A stretch of DNA of 64,000 nt from contig NZ_PPTF01000002.1 in assembly GCF_002902845.1 (NCBI RefSeq), positions 1 to 64,000 of the forward strand, written 5' to 3'. The notes below the pieces were generated by a model. That model was not told the DNA's origin, ran no database searches, and saw only the letters and a program-made list of their open reading frames with translations. Made by a program: the position numbers and the translations under genes. Numbering within the stretch: the first letter of the stretch is position 1; each line of letters starts with the position of its first letter. Shown here piece by piece: positions 1-10,170 of the stretch. Source of the stretch: Chromobacterium sinusclupearum (GTDB lineage: Bacteria; Pseudomonadota; Gammaproteobacteria; Burkholderiales; Chromobacteriaceae).

Positions 1-2319
1 CGCGCCCAGCGCCGCCAGCAGGCCGGACACCGCGCCCAGCCAGATCAATTCGGCCAGCACCACGCGTCGCACCTGCGCGCGCGACGCGCCAAGAGCCCGC
101 ATCAGGCCGATGTCGGCCAGCCGCTCGTCGCGGGTCGCGGTCAAGGAGGCCCACAGCACCAGCACGCCGGCCGCCAGCGCCAACAGGAACATCGCCTCGA
201 TGGCCCGCGTCAGCTTGTCCACCATCGCCCGGACTTCGGCCAGGATGCTGCCGACGTCGATCACCGTCAAATTGGGGAAACGCTGCACCAGCCGGTCGGC
301 AAAGGCCTCGTCGGCGGGGGCCAGCCGGAAGCTGGTGATCCAGCTGGCCGGCTGCTGGCGGAACTGCCCCGGCGTGCCGATCACGAAGAAATTGACGCGG
401 AAGCTGTCCCAAGGCACTTCGCGCAGGCTGGTCACCTTGGCGCGGTAGGTAGTGCCGGCCAGATCGAAGGCCAGCGTGTCGCCCAGCCGGATGCCCAGGG
501 TATTGGCCAAGCCGCGCTCCACTGAGAACTGCGGCTTCACCCGCTTGCCGTCTTCCCACCATTTGCCGGACACCACCTGGTTGCCCGGCGGCAGCTCGGC
601 GCGCCAGGACAGATTGAACTCGCGCTCGGCCAGACGGCGCGCCTGCTCGCTATCATACGCGGCCGGCCGCACCGGCTGCTCATTGATGGCGATCAGCCGC
701 GCGCGCACCATGGGCGACAGCTCCGGCTGCGGCCGGCCTTCCACGGCAAAGGCGTCGCGCACGGCATCCAGCTGATTGCCCTGAATATTGATGACAAACT
801 TGTTGGGCGCGTCCGCCGGCACGCTGCGCTGCCAGGCGCCGATCAGGTCATCGCGCACCACGGTCAGCGTCAACAAGGCCATCAGCCCCACCGATAGCGA
901 GGCGATTTGCAGCACCGCCAGCCAGCGCCGCCGCGCCATATTGGCGATGCCGAAGCGCCAGCCTATCTGCCCGCCGCGCGGCAGCCGGCGCATCAGCAGC
1001 ACCAGCCCCATCGCCAGCCCGCCGGACACGGCGAGGAAACCCAGCATCGCCAACAGCAGCCAGGCGGCCAGCGTCCATTCGCCCACCTGCCACGACGCCA
1101 GCCCCAGCAGCGTGGCCAGCGCCAACACCGGCGCCACCACGCCTTGCCGCGTCGGCGGCAACTCATTGCGCAGCACGGCGGCCGGGGAAACATCGCGTAT
1201 GCCCATCAGAGGCGGCAGCGCCAGGCCTGCCAGCAACAGCAGCGAGGCCAGCGGACCGATCAGCCATGGCAGCCAGCCCGGGTCCGGCAACACCTCGCCG
1301 ACATAGCCGCTGAACAGCCGCATCAGGCCCAGCTGCACGGCAAAGCCCGCCAGCGTGCCCAGCAGGCCGGCCAGCGCGCCCAGCAGCAAGAACAGGCTGA
1401 CGAACAGCCCCCACACCTCTCCAGAGCCCAGGCCCAGACAGCGCAGCACCGCCACCTGCTGCCAGTGCCGCTGCAGATAGCGGCGCACCACCAGGGCGAC
1501 CGCCGCCGCGGCCAGCGCCACCGTCAGCATGGCGGTCAGGCCCAGGAAACGGCGCGCGCGCTCCAGGCCAGTGCGGATTTCCGGCCGCATTTCTTCCACA
1601 TTCTCCAGCCGCGTGCCCTTGGGCTTGTGCTGGCGCAGCCAGCCGCGGAAATCGGCGATCTGGCGATCCTCGCCGGCAAACAGCAGGCGCCAGCGGATGC
1701 GGCTGCCTTCCTGCACCAGCCCAGTGGCAGGCAGATCCGCGCTGTTGAACATCAGCCGGGGAATGAAGTTGTAGATATCCATGCTGCCGTCCGGCTCGCG
1801 CACGATGACGCCAGACAGCTTGAGCCGGGCATTGCCGACGCCGATCTCATCGCCGAGCTTCAGCTTGAGCCGCCCGATCAGCCGCGCGTCGGCCCAGGCG
1901 CTGCCGGGCGCCGGCTGCAGCTGGCCGCTCTGTTCGCTGCCGTCCGCCAGCCTCACGGTGGTCTCGCCGCGCAAGGGGTAGCCGGCGCTGACTGCCTTGT
2001 ACTGCGCCAGCGTGGCCTGGCCGCCGGCGAAGGCCATGGACGGGAAGGTGATGTTGTCGGCCGTCTGCAGGCCGCGCCGCCGCGCTTCGGCGCGTATCGC
2101 GTCCGACGCCGGCTGATTGCCGCTGAGCACCAGGTCGGCCGCCAACAGCTGGGTAGCCTGTGTGGTCAGCGCTTTCTCCACCCGGTCGGAGAAAAAGGCG
2201 ACGCTGCTCATCGCCGCCACCGCCACCAGCAGGGCCAGGCCGAGTATCGTCAGCTCGCCGGCCGCCAGCTCGCGGCGGATGAAGCGGGTCACCAGGCGGA
2301 AACGTCCGAGCAGGGTCAT
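1..2319 (-). CDS. ybbP: ABC transporter permease, YbbP/FtsX-like (3' end outside window)
   Basis: Reading the minus strand from ATG at 2319 gives an open frame that runs off the left edge (about 773 codons visible). It begins [18 protein letters not shown], then a hydrophobic helix, a long periplasmic stretch, and clusters of hydrophobic segments (about residues 255-420 and 470-500, and again near the cut end) as in FtsX/MacB-type permeases with duplicated four-helix modules. The start overlaps the stop of the upstream ATPase gene (ATGA at 2316-2319), so the two are translationally coupled and form one exporter. Pairing with ybbA and a divergent tesA is the arrangement known from E. coli. The substrate is not known. 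The C-terminus cannot be judged here. Confidence 0.88.
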   Translation of the reverse strand, partial: MTLLGRFRLVTRFIRRELAAGELTILGLALLVAVAAMSSVAFFSDRVEKALTTQATQLLAADLVLSGNQPASDAIRAEARRRGLQTADNITFPSMAFAGGQATLAQYKAVSAGYPLRGETTVRLADGSEQSGQLQPAPGSAWADARLIGRLKLKLGDEIGVGNARLKLSGVIVREPDGSMDIYNFIPRLMFNSADLPATGLVQEGSRIRWRLLFAGEDRQIADFRGWLRQHKPKGTRLENVEEMRPEIRTGLERARRFLGLTAMLTVALAAAAVALVVRRYLQRHWQQVAVLRCLGLGSGEVWGLFVSLFLLLGALAGLLGTLAGFAVQLGLMRLFSGYVGEVLPDPGWLPWLIGPLASLLLLAGLALPPLMGIRDVSPAAVLRNELPPTRQGVVAPVLALATLLGLASWQVGEWTLAAWLLLAMLGFLAVSGGLAMGLVLLMRRLPRGGQIGWRFGIANMARRRWLAVLQIASLSVGLMALLTLTVVRDDLIGAWQRSVPADAPNKFVINIQGNQLDAVRDAFAVEGRPQPELSPMVRARLIAINEQPVRPAAYDSEQARRLAEREFNLSWRAELPPGNQVVSGKWWEDGKRVKPQFSVERGLANTLGIRLGDTLAFDLAGTTYRAKVTSLREVPWDSFRVNFFVIGTPGQFRQQPASWITSFRLAPADEAFADRLVQRFPNLTVIDVGSILAEVRAMVDKLTRAIEAMFLLALAAGVLVLWASLTATRDERLADIGLMRALGASRAQVRRVVLAELIWLGAVSGLLAALGA

Positions 2320-3014
2320 GCCGCGCGCGCTCCGTTCAGCTTGCCGTCCACCAGCCGGTAGATGGCGTCGCAGCGGCTGGCCAGCTCGTTGTCATGGGTG
2401 ACCAGCACCAGCGCGGTGCCCTGCTCGGCATTCAACTGGAACAGCAGGTCTATGATCTGGCGGCCGGTTTGAGGATCGAGGTTGCCGGTGGGTTCGTCGG
2501 CGAACAGCAGTCCGGGATGGATGACGAAGGCGCGCGCGAGCGCCACGCGCTGCTGCTCGCCGCCGGACAGATGGCGCGGATAGTGGCCCAGCCGCGCCGC
2601 CAGCCCCACCCGCTCCAGCATCTGCCGCGCAGCCTCGCGCGCGTCGTTGCGCCCGGCCAGCTCCAGTGGCAGCATGACGTTTTCCAGCGCCGTCAGTTGC
2701 GGCATCAGCTGGAAGTTCTGGAACACGAAGCCGACTTTGTCGCGCCGCAGCAGCGCGCGAGCATCCTCGCTGAGCCGCGACAACGGCTTGCCGAACAGCG
2801 CCACCTCGCCATCGCTGGGATGATCCAGCCCGGCCAGCAAGGACAGCAGCGTGGACTTGCCGGAACCGGAAGTGCCGACGATGGCCACGCTCTCGCCGGG
2901 ATACAATGTCAGCGTCGCGCTGCGCAGGATGTGCAGCACATCGCCGCGAAAGTGGACTTGCTTGGCCAAACCATTGGCGGCCAGCACCGCCGTCTTTTTC
3001 ACTGGATCGTTCAT
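2316..3014 (-). CDS. ybbA: ABC transporter ATP-binding protein, YbbA/LolD-like
   Basis: About 232 aa from the ATG at 3014 ([15 protein letters not shown]). Walker [11 protein letters not shown]-loop region [11 protein letters not shown], signature [15 protein letters not shown] and Walker [13 protein letters not shown] are all intact, the pattern of the LolD/MacB/YbbA ATPase group. It energises the permease encoded immediately downstream, with which it overlaps by 4 bp. An in-frame start further upstream (3083) would run through the divergent tesA 5' end and is not favoured; the chosen start shares its CATG with the tesA start. Role by family: export of a lipid or hydrophobic compound; the E. 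coli YbbA-YbbP substrate is undefined. Confidence 0.88.
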   Translation of the reverse strand: MNDPVKKTAVLAANGLAKQVHFRGDVLHILRSATLTLYPGESVAIVGTSGSGKSTLLSLLAGLDHPSDGEVALFGKPLSRLSEDARALLRRDKVGFVFQNFQLMPQLTALENVMLPLELAGRNDAREAARQMLERVGLAARLGHYPRHLSGGEQQRVALARAFVIHPGLLFADEPTGNLDPQTGRQIIDLLFQLNAEQGTALVLVTHDNELASRCDAIYRLVDGKLNGARAA

Positions 3015-3609
3015 GCGTTCAATCGTCTGCAAGATGCTTTTCCCCTTGTTGCTGCTATGGCAGCTGCCCGCCCTCGCCGCCACCGTACTGGTATTCGGCG
3101 ACAGCCTGTCGGCCGGCTACGGCCTGGCGCCGAATCAAGGCTGGGTCACGCTGCTGTCGCGCGAGCTGGCGCCGCGCCATCAGGTGGTCAACGCCAGCAT
3201 CTCCGGTGAAACCAGCGCCGGCGGCCTGTCCCGGCTGCCTGATGCGCTGTCCCGCCACAAACCCGACGTGCTGGTGCTGGAGCTGGGCGCCAACGACGGC
3301 CTGCGCGGCCTGCCGATGGCCGAGATGCGACGCAACCTGCAGCGGATGATAGACCTGGCGCGCGCGCGCAAGATCCAGGTGCTATTGGTGGGCATGGCGC
3401 TGCCACCCAACTATGGCCCCCGTTACGGCGCCGAGTTCCGCGCGGTATATGACGATCTGGCCAAAAGCAACCGCCTGGCCTACGTACCGCTGCTGGTCGC
3501 CGGTTTCGCCGGCGATTTGTCCGCCTTCCAACCCGACGGCTTGCATCCGCGCGCCGAGATGCAGGCCACCATGATGCGCACGGTGAAGGCAAAACTGCCA
3601 GTGAAATAA
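3013..3609 (+). CDS. tesA: Periplasmic acyl-CoA thioesterase I / lysophospholipase TesA, SGNH hydrolase
   Basis: 198 aa from ATG 3013. An N-terminal signal peptide ([23 protein letters not shown]) predicts export to the periplasm. The SGNH blocks are present: GDSLSAGYG with the nucleophilic Ser just after the signal peptide, a Gly block at SISGET, GANDG (block III Asn), and DGLHPRAEM near the C-terminus supplying Asp and His. Family role: hydrolysis of acyl thioesters, lysophospholipids and esters. It is divergent from ybbA-ybbP, a pairing shared with E. coli. An in-frame start 54 codons upstream overlaps ybbA and is rejected because it would bury the signal peptide. Confidence 0.92.
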   Translation: MRSIVCKMLFPLLLLWQLPALAATVLVFGDSLSAGYGLAPNQGWVTLLSRELAPRHQVVNASISGETSAGGLSRLPDALSRHKPDVLVLELGANDGLRGLPMAEMRRNLQRMIDLARARKIQVLLVGMALPPNYGPRYGAEFRAVYDDLAKSNRLAYVPLLVAGFAGDLSAFQPDGLHPRAEMQATMMRTVKAKLPVK

Positions 3610-3716
3610 TTCAGCAAACCGGTTGACTGGATATTGTTTTAAATGAAATATAATTCTTTAGCATAATTAAATCGCCCTCCACGTCCCGCCCCGCCGGACG
3701 CGCGGCCCCATTCGCC

Positions 3717-4964
3717 ATGCCCACCACCTTAAGCCGCATGTTGCGCCCCTACCGCGGCCTGCCCGCCAGCGTCTACGTCCAAATCGTCTGCAGCTTCGTC
3801 AACAACGTCGGCGGCATGTCCAAGCTGTTTCTGCCGCTGTACCTGCGCGAAAACTACCAGTTGCCGTACAGCCAGATCGGCCTCTTGATGGCCTTCTACG
3901 GCATGGGCATGCTGGCCGGCTCGTTCAAGGGCGGCAGCCTGACCGACCGCTTCGACAGCCGCAAGCTGGCCGTCATGGCGCTGACCCTATCCGGCCTGTG
4001 CATGCTGCTGCTGGCGCTGCAGCTGCCTGTATGGCTGTTCATGCCCTTGCTGGTCCTATCCGGCATGGCAGACGGGGGTTTCAAGCCGATCAACCAACGC
4101 CTGGCCCTGGAGCCTTGCACGCCGCAGCAGCGCCCGGTGGCGCAAGGCATGCTGCGCGTGGCCTACAACCTGGGCGTGGCCATCGCCGGCATCGTCGCCG
4201 GCTTCATCGCGGCCTGGGGTTACCAATGGGTCTACGTCGCCAATGCGGCCTGCACGCTGCTGGGTGCGCTCTGGATGGCGTGGTCTTACCGGCGGCTCGG
4301 CGAGCAGACGCGTCCGCGCGCGGCGCAGCGAGCCGAAGAGGATGCCGATCTTCCCGGCCCCTGGAACGACAGGATGTTTCTGCGCGTCATCGCCTCGCTG
4401 ATTCTGGTTACGCTGGTCTTCGATCAGATGTATGTGACGTTGGGCCTGTTCCTGCGTGAGCACTACCAGCTTGGCCCGCAATGGATAGGCTATCTGTTCA
4501 CCATCAACGGCCTGATGGTGGTGGGGCTGCAAATTCCGATCAGCCGCCGCATCCTGCGCTGGGGCGTGGCGCGTTGCATCCAGCTGGGCGCGCTGCTGAC
4601 CGGCTTCGCCTTCCTGTGGCTGAACGCGGGGCAAGGCCCCATCTGGGCCATCCTGATGACGATCACCCTGACCCTGGGCGAATTGCTGCTCTCGCCCACC
4701 TATTCCCAGCTGGTGATGCACCGTTCGGAAGGCCGGCTGCGCGGCAGCTATCTGGGCCTTTACAACGCGGCCTGGAGCGGGCGCTCGCTGATCGCGCCGG
4801 CGCTGGGCACCTTTCTATACGGCCACGTCGGCGGCCCTGCGCTGTGGTGGCTGTGCGCGCTGGCCGTTTGTTGCAGCGCGGCCCTCCAGCACGCGCCGCT
4901 GCGGCGCATGCTGCGGCCGTCGGAATGCGGAGCAAGCGGACAGCAGGCCTTGAAAAGCGGCTGA
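3717..4964 (+). CDS. MFS transporter
   Basis: 415 aa with about 12 hydrophobic segments in two halves joined by a charged loop (RRLGEQTRPRAAQRAEEDADL). Features of the major facilitator superfamily include GSLTDRFDSRKL after helix 2 and the paired glycine-rich helices. It resembles drug or small-molecule efflux permeases; the substrate cannot be inferred. It is monocistronic: an AT-rich 107-bp leader follows tesA, and a strong hairpin terminator lies just past the stop. Near the 5' leader a TATAAT at 3649 lies 20 bp from a TTGACT, too far apart for a confident promoter call. Confidence 0.85.
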   Translation: MPTTLSRMLRPYRGLPASVYVQIVCSFVNNVGGMSKLFLPLYLRENYQLPYSQIGLLMAFYGMGMLAGSFKGGSLTDRFDSRKLAVMALTLSGLCMLLLALQLPVWLFMPLLVLSGMADGGFKPINQRLALEPCTPQQRPVAQGMLRVAYNLGVAIAGIVAGFIAAWGYQWVYVANAACTLLGALWMAWSYRRLGEQTRPRAAQRAEEDADLPGPWNDRMFLRVIASLILVTLVFDQMYVTLGLFLREHYQLGPQWIGYLFTINGLMVVGLQIPISRRILRWGVARCIQLGALLTGFAFLWLNAGQGPIWAILMTITLTLGELLLSPTYSQLVMHRSEGRLRGSYLGLYNAAWSGRSLIAPALGTFLYGHVGGPALWWLCALAVCCSAALQHAPLRRMLRPSECGASGQQALKSG

Positions 4965-4992
4965 GCCGAGCAGAAGCAGGCTTAGAATGACA

Positions 4993-5020
4993 AACCCCGC
5001 CGGCTTGCGCGGGCGGGGTT
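4993..5020. terminator. Bidirectional Rho-independent terminator
   Basis: AACCCCGCC (4993-5001) pairs with GGCGGGGTT (5012-5020) around a 10-nt loop. It lies between convergent genes, the MFS transporter (+) and the peroxiredoxin (-), and can serve both. Confidence 0.8.
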
Positions 5021-5047
5021 CTGGACAGATCCGGCGTTACACGCGGA

Positions 5048-5662
5048 TTACAGGTCCTTGGCGTTCTCGGCCAGGTAGGAAGCCACGCCTTCGGCGGACG
5101 GCTTCATGCCCTTCTTGCCCTTGTTCCAGCCAGCCGGGCACACTTCGCCGTGCTCTTCGGTGAATTGCAGCGCGTCAACCATGCGCAGCATTTCATCGAC
5201 GTTGCGGCCCAGCGGCAGGTTGTTGACAACCTGGTGCTGCACCACGCCGGAGCGGTCGATCAGGAAGGAGCCGCGGAAAGCCACGCCGCCATCGGCTTCA
5301 ACATCGTAAGCCTTGCACAGGTCGTGCTGGATATCGGCCACCAGGGTGTAGCCAACTTGGCCGATGCCGCCCTTGTCGACCGGGGTGTTGCGCCATGCGG
5401 CGTGGGTGAATTGGCTGTCGATGGACACGCCGATCACTTCCACATTGCGCTTTTTGAACTCTTCCAGACGGTGGTCGAAAGCGATCAGCTCGGACGGGCA
5501 CACGAAGGTGAAGTCCAGCGGGTAGAAGAACACCACGGCGTACTTGCCGGCGGTAGCTTGCTTGAAGGAGTAGTTGTCAACGATCTCGCCATTGCCCAGC
5601 ACGGCGGAAAAAGTCTTTTCACCTGCGAAGAACGGGGCTTGCTTGCCAACGAGTACGGCCAT
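5048..5662 (-). CDS. 2-Cys peroxiredoxin (AhpC/Prx1 type)
   Basis: 204 aa from ATG 5662, chosen because AAGGAGAT lies 4 nt upstream; a longer in-frame reading to 5713 lacks such a site. The peroxidatic cysteine is C55 in FTFVCPSEL and the resolving cysteine is C175 in GEVCPAGW, so it is a typical two-cysteine enzyme that reduces H2O2, organic peroxides and peroxynitrite in the cytoplasm. The C-terminal tail (KGKKGMKPS then YLAENAKDL) is of the Prx1/AhpC class. No ahpF-like reductase is adjacent. Commonly annotated as ahpC. Confidence 0.92.
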   Translation of the reverse strand: MAVLVGKQAPFFAGEKTFSAVLGNGEIVDNYSFKQATAGKYAVVFFYPLDFTFVCPSELIAFDHRLEEFKKRNVEVIGVSIDSQFTHAAWRNTPVDKGGIGQVGYTLVADIQHDLCKAYDVEADGGVAFRGSFLIDRSGVVQHQVVNNLPLGRNVDEMLRMVDALQFTEEHGEVCPAGWNKGKKGMKPSAEGVASYLAENAKDL

Positions 5663-5873
5663 GTGGATCTCCTTAAAGGTCTTGGTATGACAGCGCATCC
5701 CGGAATCGGGCATCCGGAACGCGCGGCGGATTGCGAAGCTTTATAAAGCACCGCGCCCAGGCCCGGCAAATTGTAAATCGATATCGTGACGATAAAGTTT
5801 TGCAATGGGCGCAGGGCCAGCCAACTCTTGTCAGATGGGGCCTTTGCGCCGAAGTTTCAAGCTCGGCCCGTTT

Positions 5874-6143
5874 TTAGTTCTTCTCGCGCAGATGATGGCT
5901 GTGGCTGGCGTCCAGGTTTAGGCCATACACCTCTTTCAACTGGCGGATCTTGGCCAGCGACTCCTCGCCGAACGGCGTTTTTCCATCGAAGGCATGCAGC
6001 ACGATGCCTTCCAGCAGGTCGCCCAGCGAAATGTCATGGTACTCCGCCATGCCCTTCAGCACCTTCAGGATGCGCTTCTCGATCTTGACCCCGGTTTGGG
6101 TCCGTTCCACCAGGATGTCTTTCACTTCGCTCTGTTGCGCCAT
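5874..6143 (-). CDS. Small conserved protein, possible ribbon-helix-helix-like regulator
   Basis: 89 aa from ATG 6143, with GAGAGGGC upstream. The protein (MAQQSEVKDILVERTQTGVKIEKR...) has a short polar N-terminus, then a basic region and helices (ILKVLKGMAEYHDISLGDLLEGIVLHAF) reminiscent of the helix pair of ribbon-helix-helix proteins. The function is not established; DNA binding is inference. A perfect 14-bp inverted repeat lies 15 bp upstream of the start codon (6158-6206), which would suit autoregulation. A longer open frame to 6707 runs antisense-free only by overlapping aspS and is not used. Confidence 0.65.
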   Translation of the reverse strand: MAQQSEVKDILVERTQTGVKIEKRILKVLKGMAEYHDISLGDLLEGIVLHAFDGKTPFGEESLAKIRQLKEVYGLNLDASHSHHLREKN

Positions 6144-6157
6144 TGCCCTCTCCAATC

Positions 6158-6206
6158 TTATCCATGTACATAAACACAAATTTATTTTACACATGTACAT
6201 GGATAA
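6158..6206. promoter_or_regulatory. Perfect 14-bp inverted repeat upstream of the small RHH-like gene
   Basis: TTATCCATGTACAT (6158-6171) and ATGTACATGGATAA (6193-6206) are exact reverse complements separated by 21 AT-rich bases. Each arm contains the 8-bp palindrome ATGTACAT, giving two identical potential dimer sites 29 bp apart centre to centre. It lies directly upstream of the gene starting at 6143. Operator function is inferred from position and symmetry only. Confidence 0.55.
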
Positions 6207-6216
6207 TTTAAAGGAC

Positions 6217-6242
6217 AAAAAAACGGACAGCATGCTGTCCGT
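6217..6242 (-). terminator. Rho-independent terminator of aspS
   Basis: The 20-bp perfect palindrome ACGGACAGCATGCTGTCCGT (6223-6242) is followed on the minus strand by seven T (6223-6217). It lies about 95 bp past the aspS stop. Confidence 0.8.
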
Positions 6243-6334
6243 TCTCGATAAGGCATTTACCACCGGCCTGGCGTAGGACGGAAGCCGGCTCAGCCGGCGT
6301 TCCGCCATCTCGCCGCAGGCTCCCACCCGGTCAA

Positions 6335-8128
<1,794 letters not shown>

Positions 8129-8205
8129 TGGGTAAACCTTTTTATTGAATCCTTGAAGCTCCCCTGGGGGAGACGGCGTGATTAGGGGCTAGACAGGGTG
8201 ACGGC

Positions 8206-8883
8206 CTAGCCCTGCCGATTATGTTCGTCGTTGAGGCGCGGACGCTGAGCCTGCGGCGGCGGGTTCGGCACCACCACGCCCATCGAGATGACGTACTTGA
8301 GCGCCTCGTCGACGCTCATGTTCAGGTCGCGGGTGTCGCTGCGCGGCACCACGATGAAGTAGCCGGAAGTCGGGTTAGGCGTGGTCGGCACATAGACGCT
8401 GACCAGCTCCTCGCCGTCTTCGGCGCACTGCAGGATTTCCTGGGCCGGCGTGCCGGTCTGGAAGGCCACGCTCCAGGCGTTCTGGTGCGGCCAGCGCACC
8501 AGCAGCGCGTTCTTGAAAGCGTTGCCGGAATCCGACAACAGCGTGTCGCTGACCTGCTTGACGCTGTTGTAGATCGAGCTGACCACCGGCGTGCGCGACA
8601 GCAAGCCATGCCAGAAACCCACCAGGCGGCGGCCCAGCACATTGGCGGCCAGCATGCCGGTGCCCATCACCACCAGCACGGCGAACACCACGCCCAGGCC
8701 GGGTATGTGCATGCCGAACACCGCCTCCGGCCGCCACTCTTGCGGCAGCAGGGTCAGCGTCTGGTCCAGCGATCCGATGATCAGGTTCAGCACCCAAAGG
8801 GTGATCGCCAGCGGCAGCCAGATCAGCAGGCCGGCGATCAGGTAACCCTTCAGGGTCATCTTGATTTGAGGAGAGACCGACAT
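8206..8883 (-). CDS. DUF502 family membrane protein
   Basis: 225 aa from ATG 8883, which overlaps the stop of the FmdB-type gene (ATGA), so translation is probably coupled. Two N-terminal transmembrane segments (LKGYLIAGLLIWLPLAITLWVL and GLGVVFAVLVVMGTGMLAAN) precede a soluble domain that contains the conserved patches TPVVSSIYNSVKQV and YVPTTPNPTSGYF typical of DUF502. Function unknown in the family. The gene order fmdB-DUF502-aspS is common in beta- and gammaproteobacteria. Confidence 0.88.
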   Translation of the reverse strand: MSVSPQIKMTLKGYLIAGLLIWLPLAITLWVLNLIIGSLDQTLTLLPQEWRPEAVFGMHIPGLGVVFAVLVVMGTGMLAANVLGRRLVGFWHGLLSRTPVVSSIYNSVKQVSDTLLSDSGNAFKNALLVRWPHQNAWSVAFQTGTPAQEILQCAEDGEELVSVYVPTTPNPTSGYFIVVPRSDTRDLNMSVDEALKYVISMGVVVPNPPPQAQRPRLNDEHNRQG

Positions 8884-9137
8884 CAGTCGCAACCGCAGCC
8901 GGCGCCGCAGCTATGGCCGCCGGCGCTGGGCGCGCTGTCGGAAGCGCTGGACGAGCCGCCCTTGAAGTCGGTGGCATACCAGCCGGAACCCTTCAGCTGG
9001 AAGCCGGCTGCGGACAGCTGCTTGTGATAGTCCGCGCTGCCGCACTCCGGACAGGCCGCTACCGGCGCATCGCTGAGTTTCTGCAGATGTTCCTTGGCGA
9101 CGCCGCAGGCGCCGCAACGATATTCATAGATCGGCAT
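8883..9137 (-). CDS. FmdB-type zinc-ribbon protein
   Basis: 84 aa from ATG 9137 (MPIYEYRCGACG), with GGAAAG upstream. The N-terminal zinc ribbon uses CxxC (CGAC) and CPEC pairs; the tail is low complexity and ends in a cysteine-rich GHSCGAGCGCD. This is the FmdB/CxxC_CxxC_SSSS regulatory family of uncertain role. First gene of the fmdB-DUF502-aspS run; divergent from fabI across a 225-bp intergenic region that must hold both promoters. Confidence 0.88.
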   Translation of the reverse strand: MPIYEYRCGACGVAKEHLQKLSDAPVAACPECGSADYHKQLSAAGFQLKGSGWYATDFKGGSSSASDSAPSAGGHSCGAGCGCD

Positions 9138-9362
9138 AGCTTTACTTTCCCGCCAATTGACCACAATGGCATAATACGCATTATTGCTGCACCGCACCAC
9201 ATCCGGAACTAAACTCCAGACAGGGGTGACACAGGTACAGATGCGGTCCGCCGCCCGAAACTTCAAGCGCGCCGCAAACCCATGATTATATCCAACTGAA
9301 ACGGCAATACAAAAAACACTTTCACATCATCCTGCTGCTGCAACGCTCTCCCGGAGGTCTAC

Positions 9363-10160
9363 ATGGTTTACCAAGAAGGTCAGATGGACAGCATCCGCAA
9401 CATTCTCGCCGGCAAGAAAGGCCTGATCGTCGGCATCGCCAACGAAAACAGCATCGCCTACGGCTGCGCCAATGTGCTACACCAGCTCGGCGCCCAATGC
9501 GCCGTCACCTACCTGAACGACAAGGCCGAGAAGTACGTGCGGCCGCTGGCTGAAGGCTTGCAATCGCCGCTGATCCTGCCGCTGGATGTCGAGCAGCCGG
9601 GCCAGTTGCAGAAAGTGTTTGCCGAAATCGAGCGCACATGGGGCTCGCTGGATTTCATCATCCATTCCATCGCTTACTGCCCGGCCGAAGACCTGCACGG
9701 CCGCGTCACCGACTGCTCGCTGGAGGGCTTCCAGCAGGCGATGCGCGTGTCCTGCTATTCGTTCATCGAAATGGCCCGGCTGGCCGAACCCCTGATGAAG
9801 AACGGCGGCAGCCTGATCACCATGAGTTACTACGGCGCCGACAAGGTGGTGGAGCACTACAACATCATGGGACCGGTCAAATCCGCGCTGGAGAGCGTCA
9901 GCCGCTACCTGGCCAACGAGCTCGGCCCCAAGCGCATCCGCGTGCACGCGGTGTCGCCCGGCCCGCTGAAAACGCGCGCCGCCTCCGGCATCGCCCATTT
10001 CGACCAACTGATCGAGGACGCCATTTCCCGCGCGCCGCAAAACCGGCTGGTGGAAATCGAAGAAGTCGGCATGACTTGCGCCTTCCTGATCTCCAACGCC
10101 GCCAGCGGCCTCACCGGCCAGACCATCTACGTCGACGGCGGACAACACATCAAGGCTTGA
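9363..10160 (+). CDS. fabI: Enoyl-[acyl-carrier-protein] reductase FabI-like
   Basis: 265 aa, ATG 9363 preceded by GGAGG at 6 nt. It is a short-chain dehydrogenase with a FabI-type nucleotide-binding start (GLIVGIANENSIAYGCA), the catalytic Tyr-x6-Lys pair Y166/K173 (HYNIMGPVK), the FabI second tyrosine in MSYYGAD, and SPGPLKTRAASGI. Reaction by family: NAD(P)H-dependent reduction of trans-2-enoyl-ACP. It is the first gene of an operon with a phosphate acyltransferase and an acetate/butyrate kinase, spaced 10 bp from the second gene. That company suggests a secondary FabI linked to acyl-phosphate metabolism and not necessarily the main fatty-acid enzyme. Confidence 0.85.
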   Translation: MVYQEGQMDSIRNILAGKKGLIVGIANENSIAYGCANVLHQLGAQCAVTYLNDKAEKYVRPLAEGLQSPLILPLDVEQPGQLQKVFAEIERTWGSLDFIIHSIAYCPAEDLHGRVTDCSLEGFQQAMRVSCYSFIEMARLAEPLMKNGGSLITMSYYGADKVVEHYNIMGPVKSALESVSRYLANELGPKRIRVHAVSPGPLKTRAASGIAHFDQLIEDAISRAPQNRLVEIEEVGMTCAFLISNAASGLTGQTIYVDGGQHIKA

Positions 10161-10170
10161 GGAGAGCGGC

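Noticed and set aside
907..2361. Long plus-strand open frame rich in Gln, His and Arg opposite the ybbP permease
   Set aside because: Antisense shadow of a GC-rich gene; no ribosome-binding site and biased composition typical of such frames.
3623..3654. TTGACT/TATAAT promoter before the MFS gene
   Set aside because: Spacing is 20 bp, outside the usual 16-18 bp, so it is not called as a promoter.
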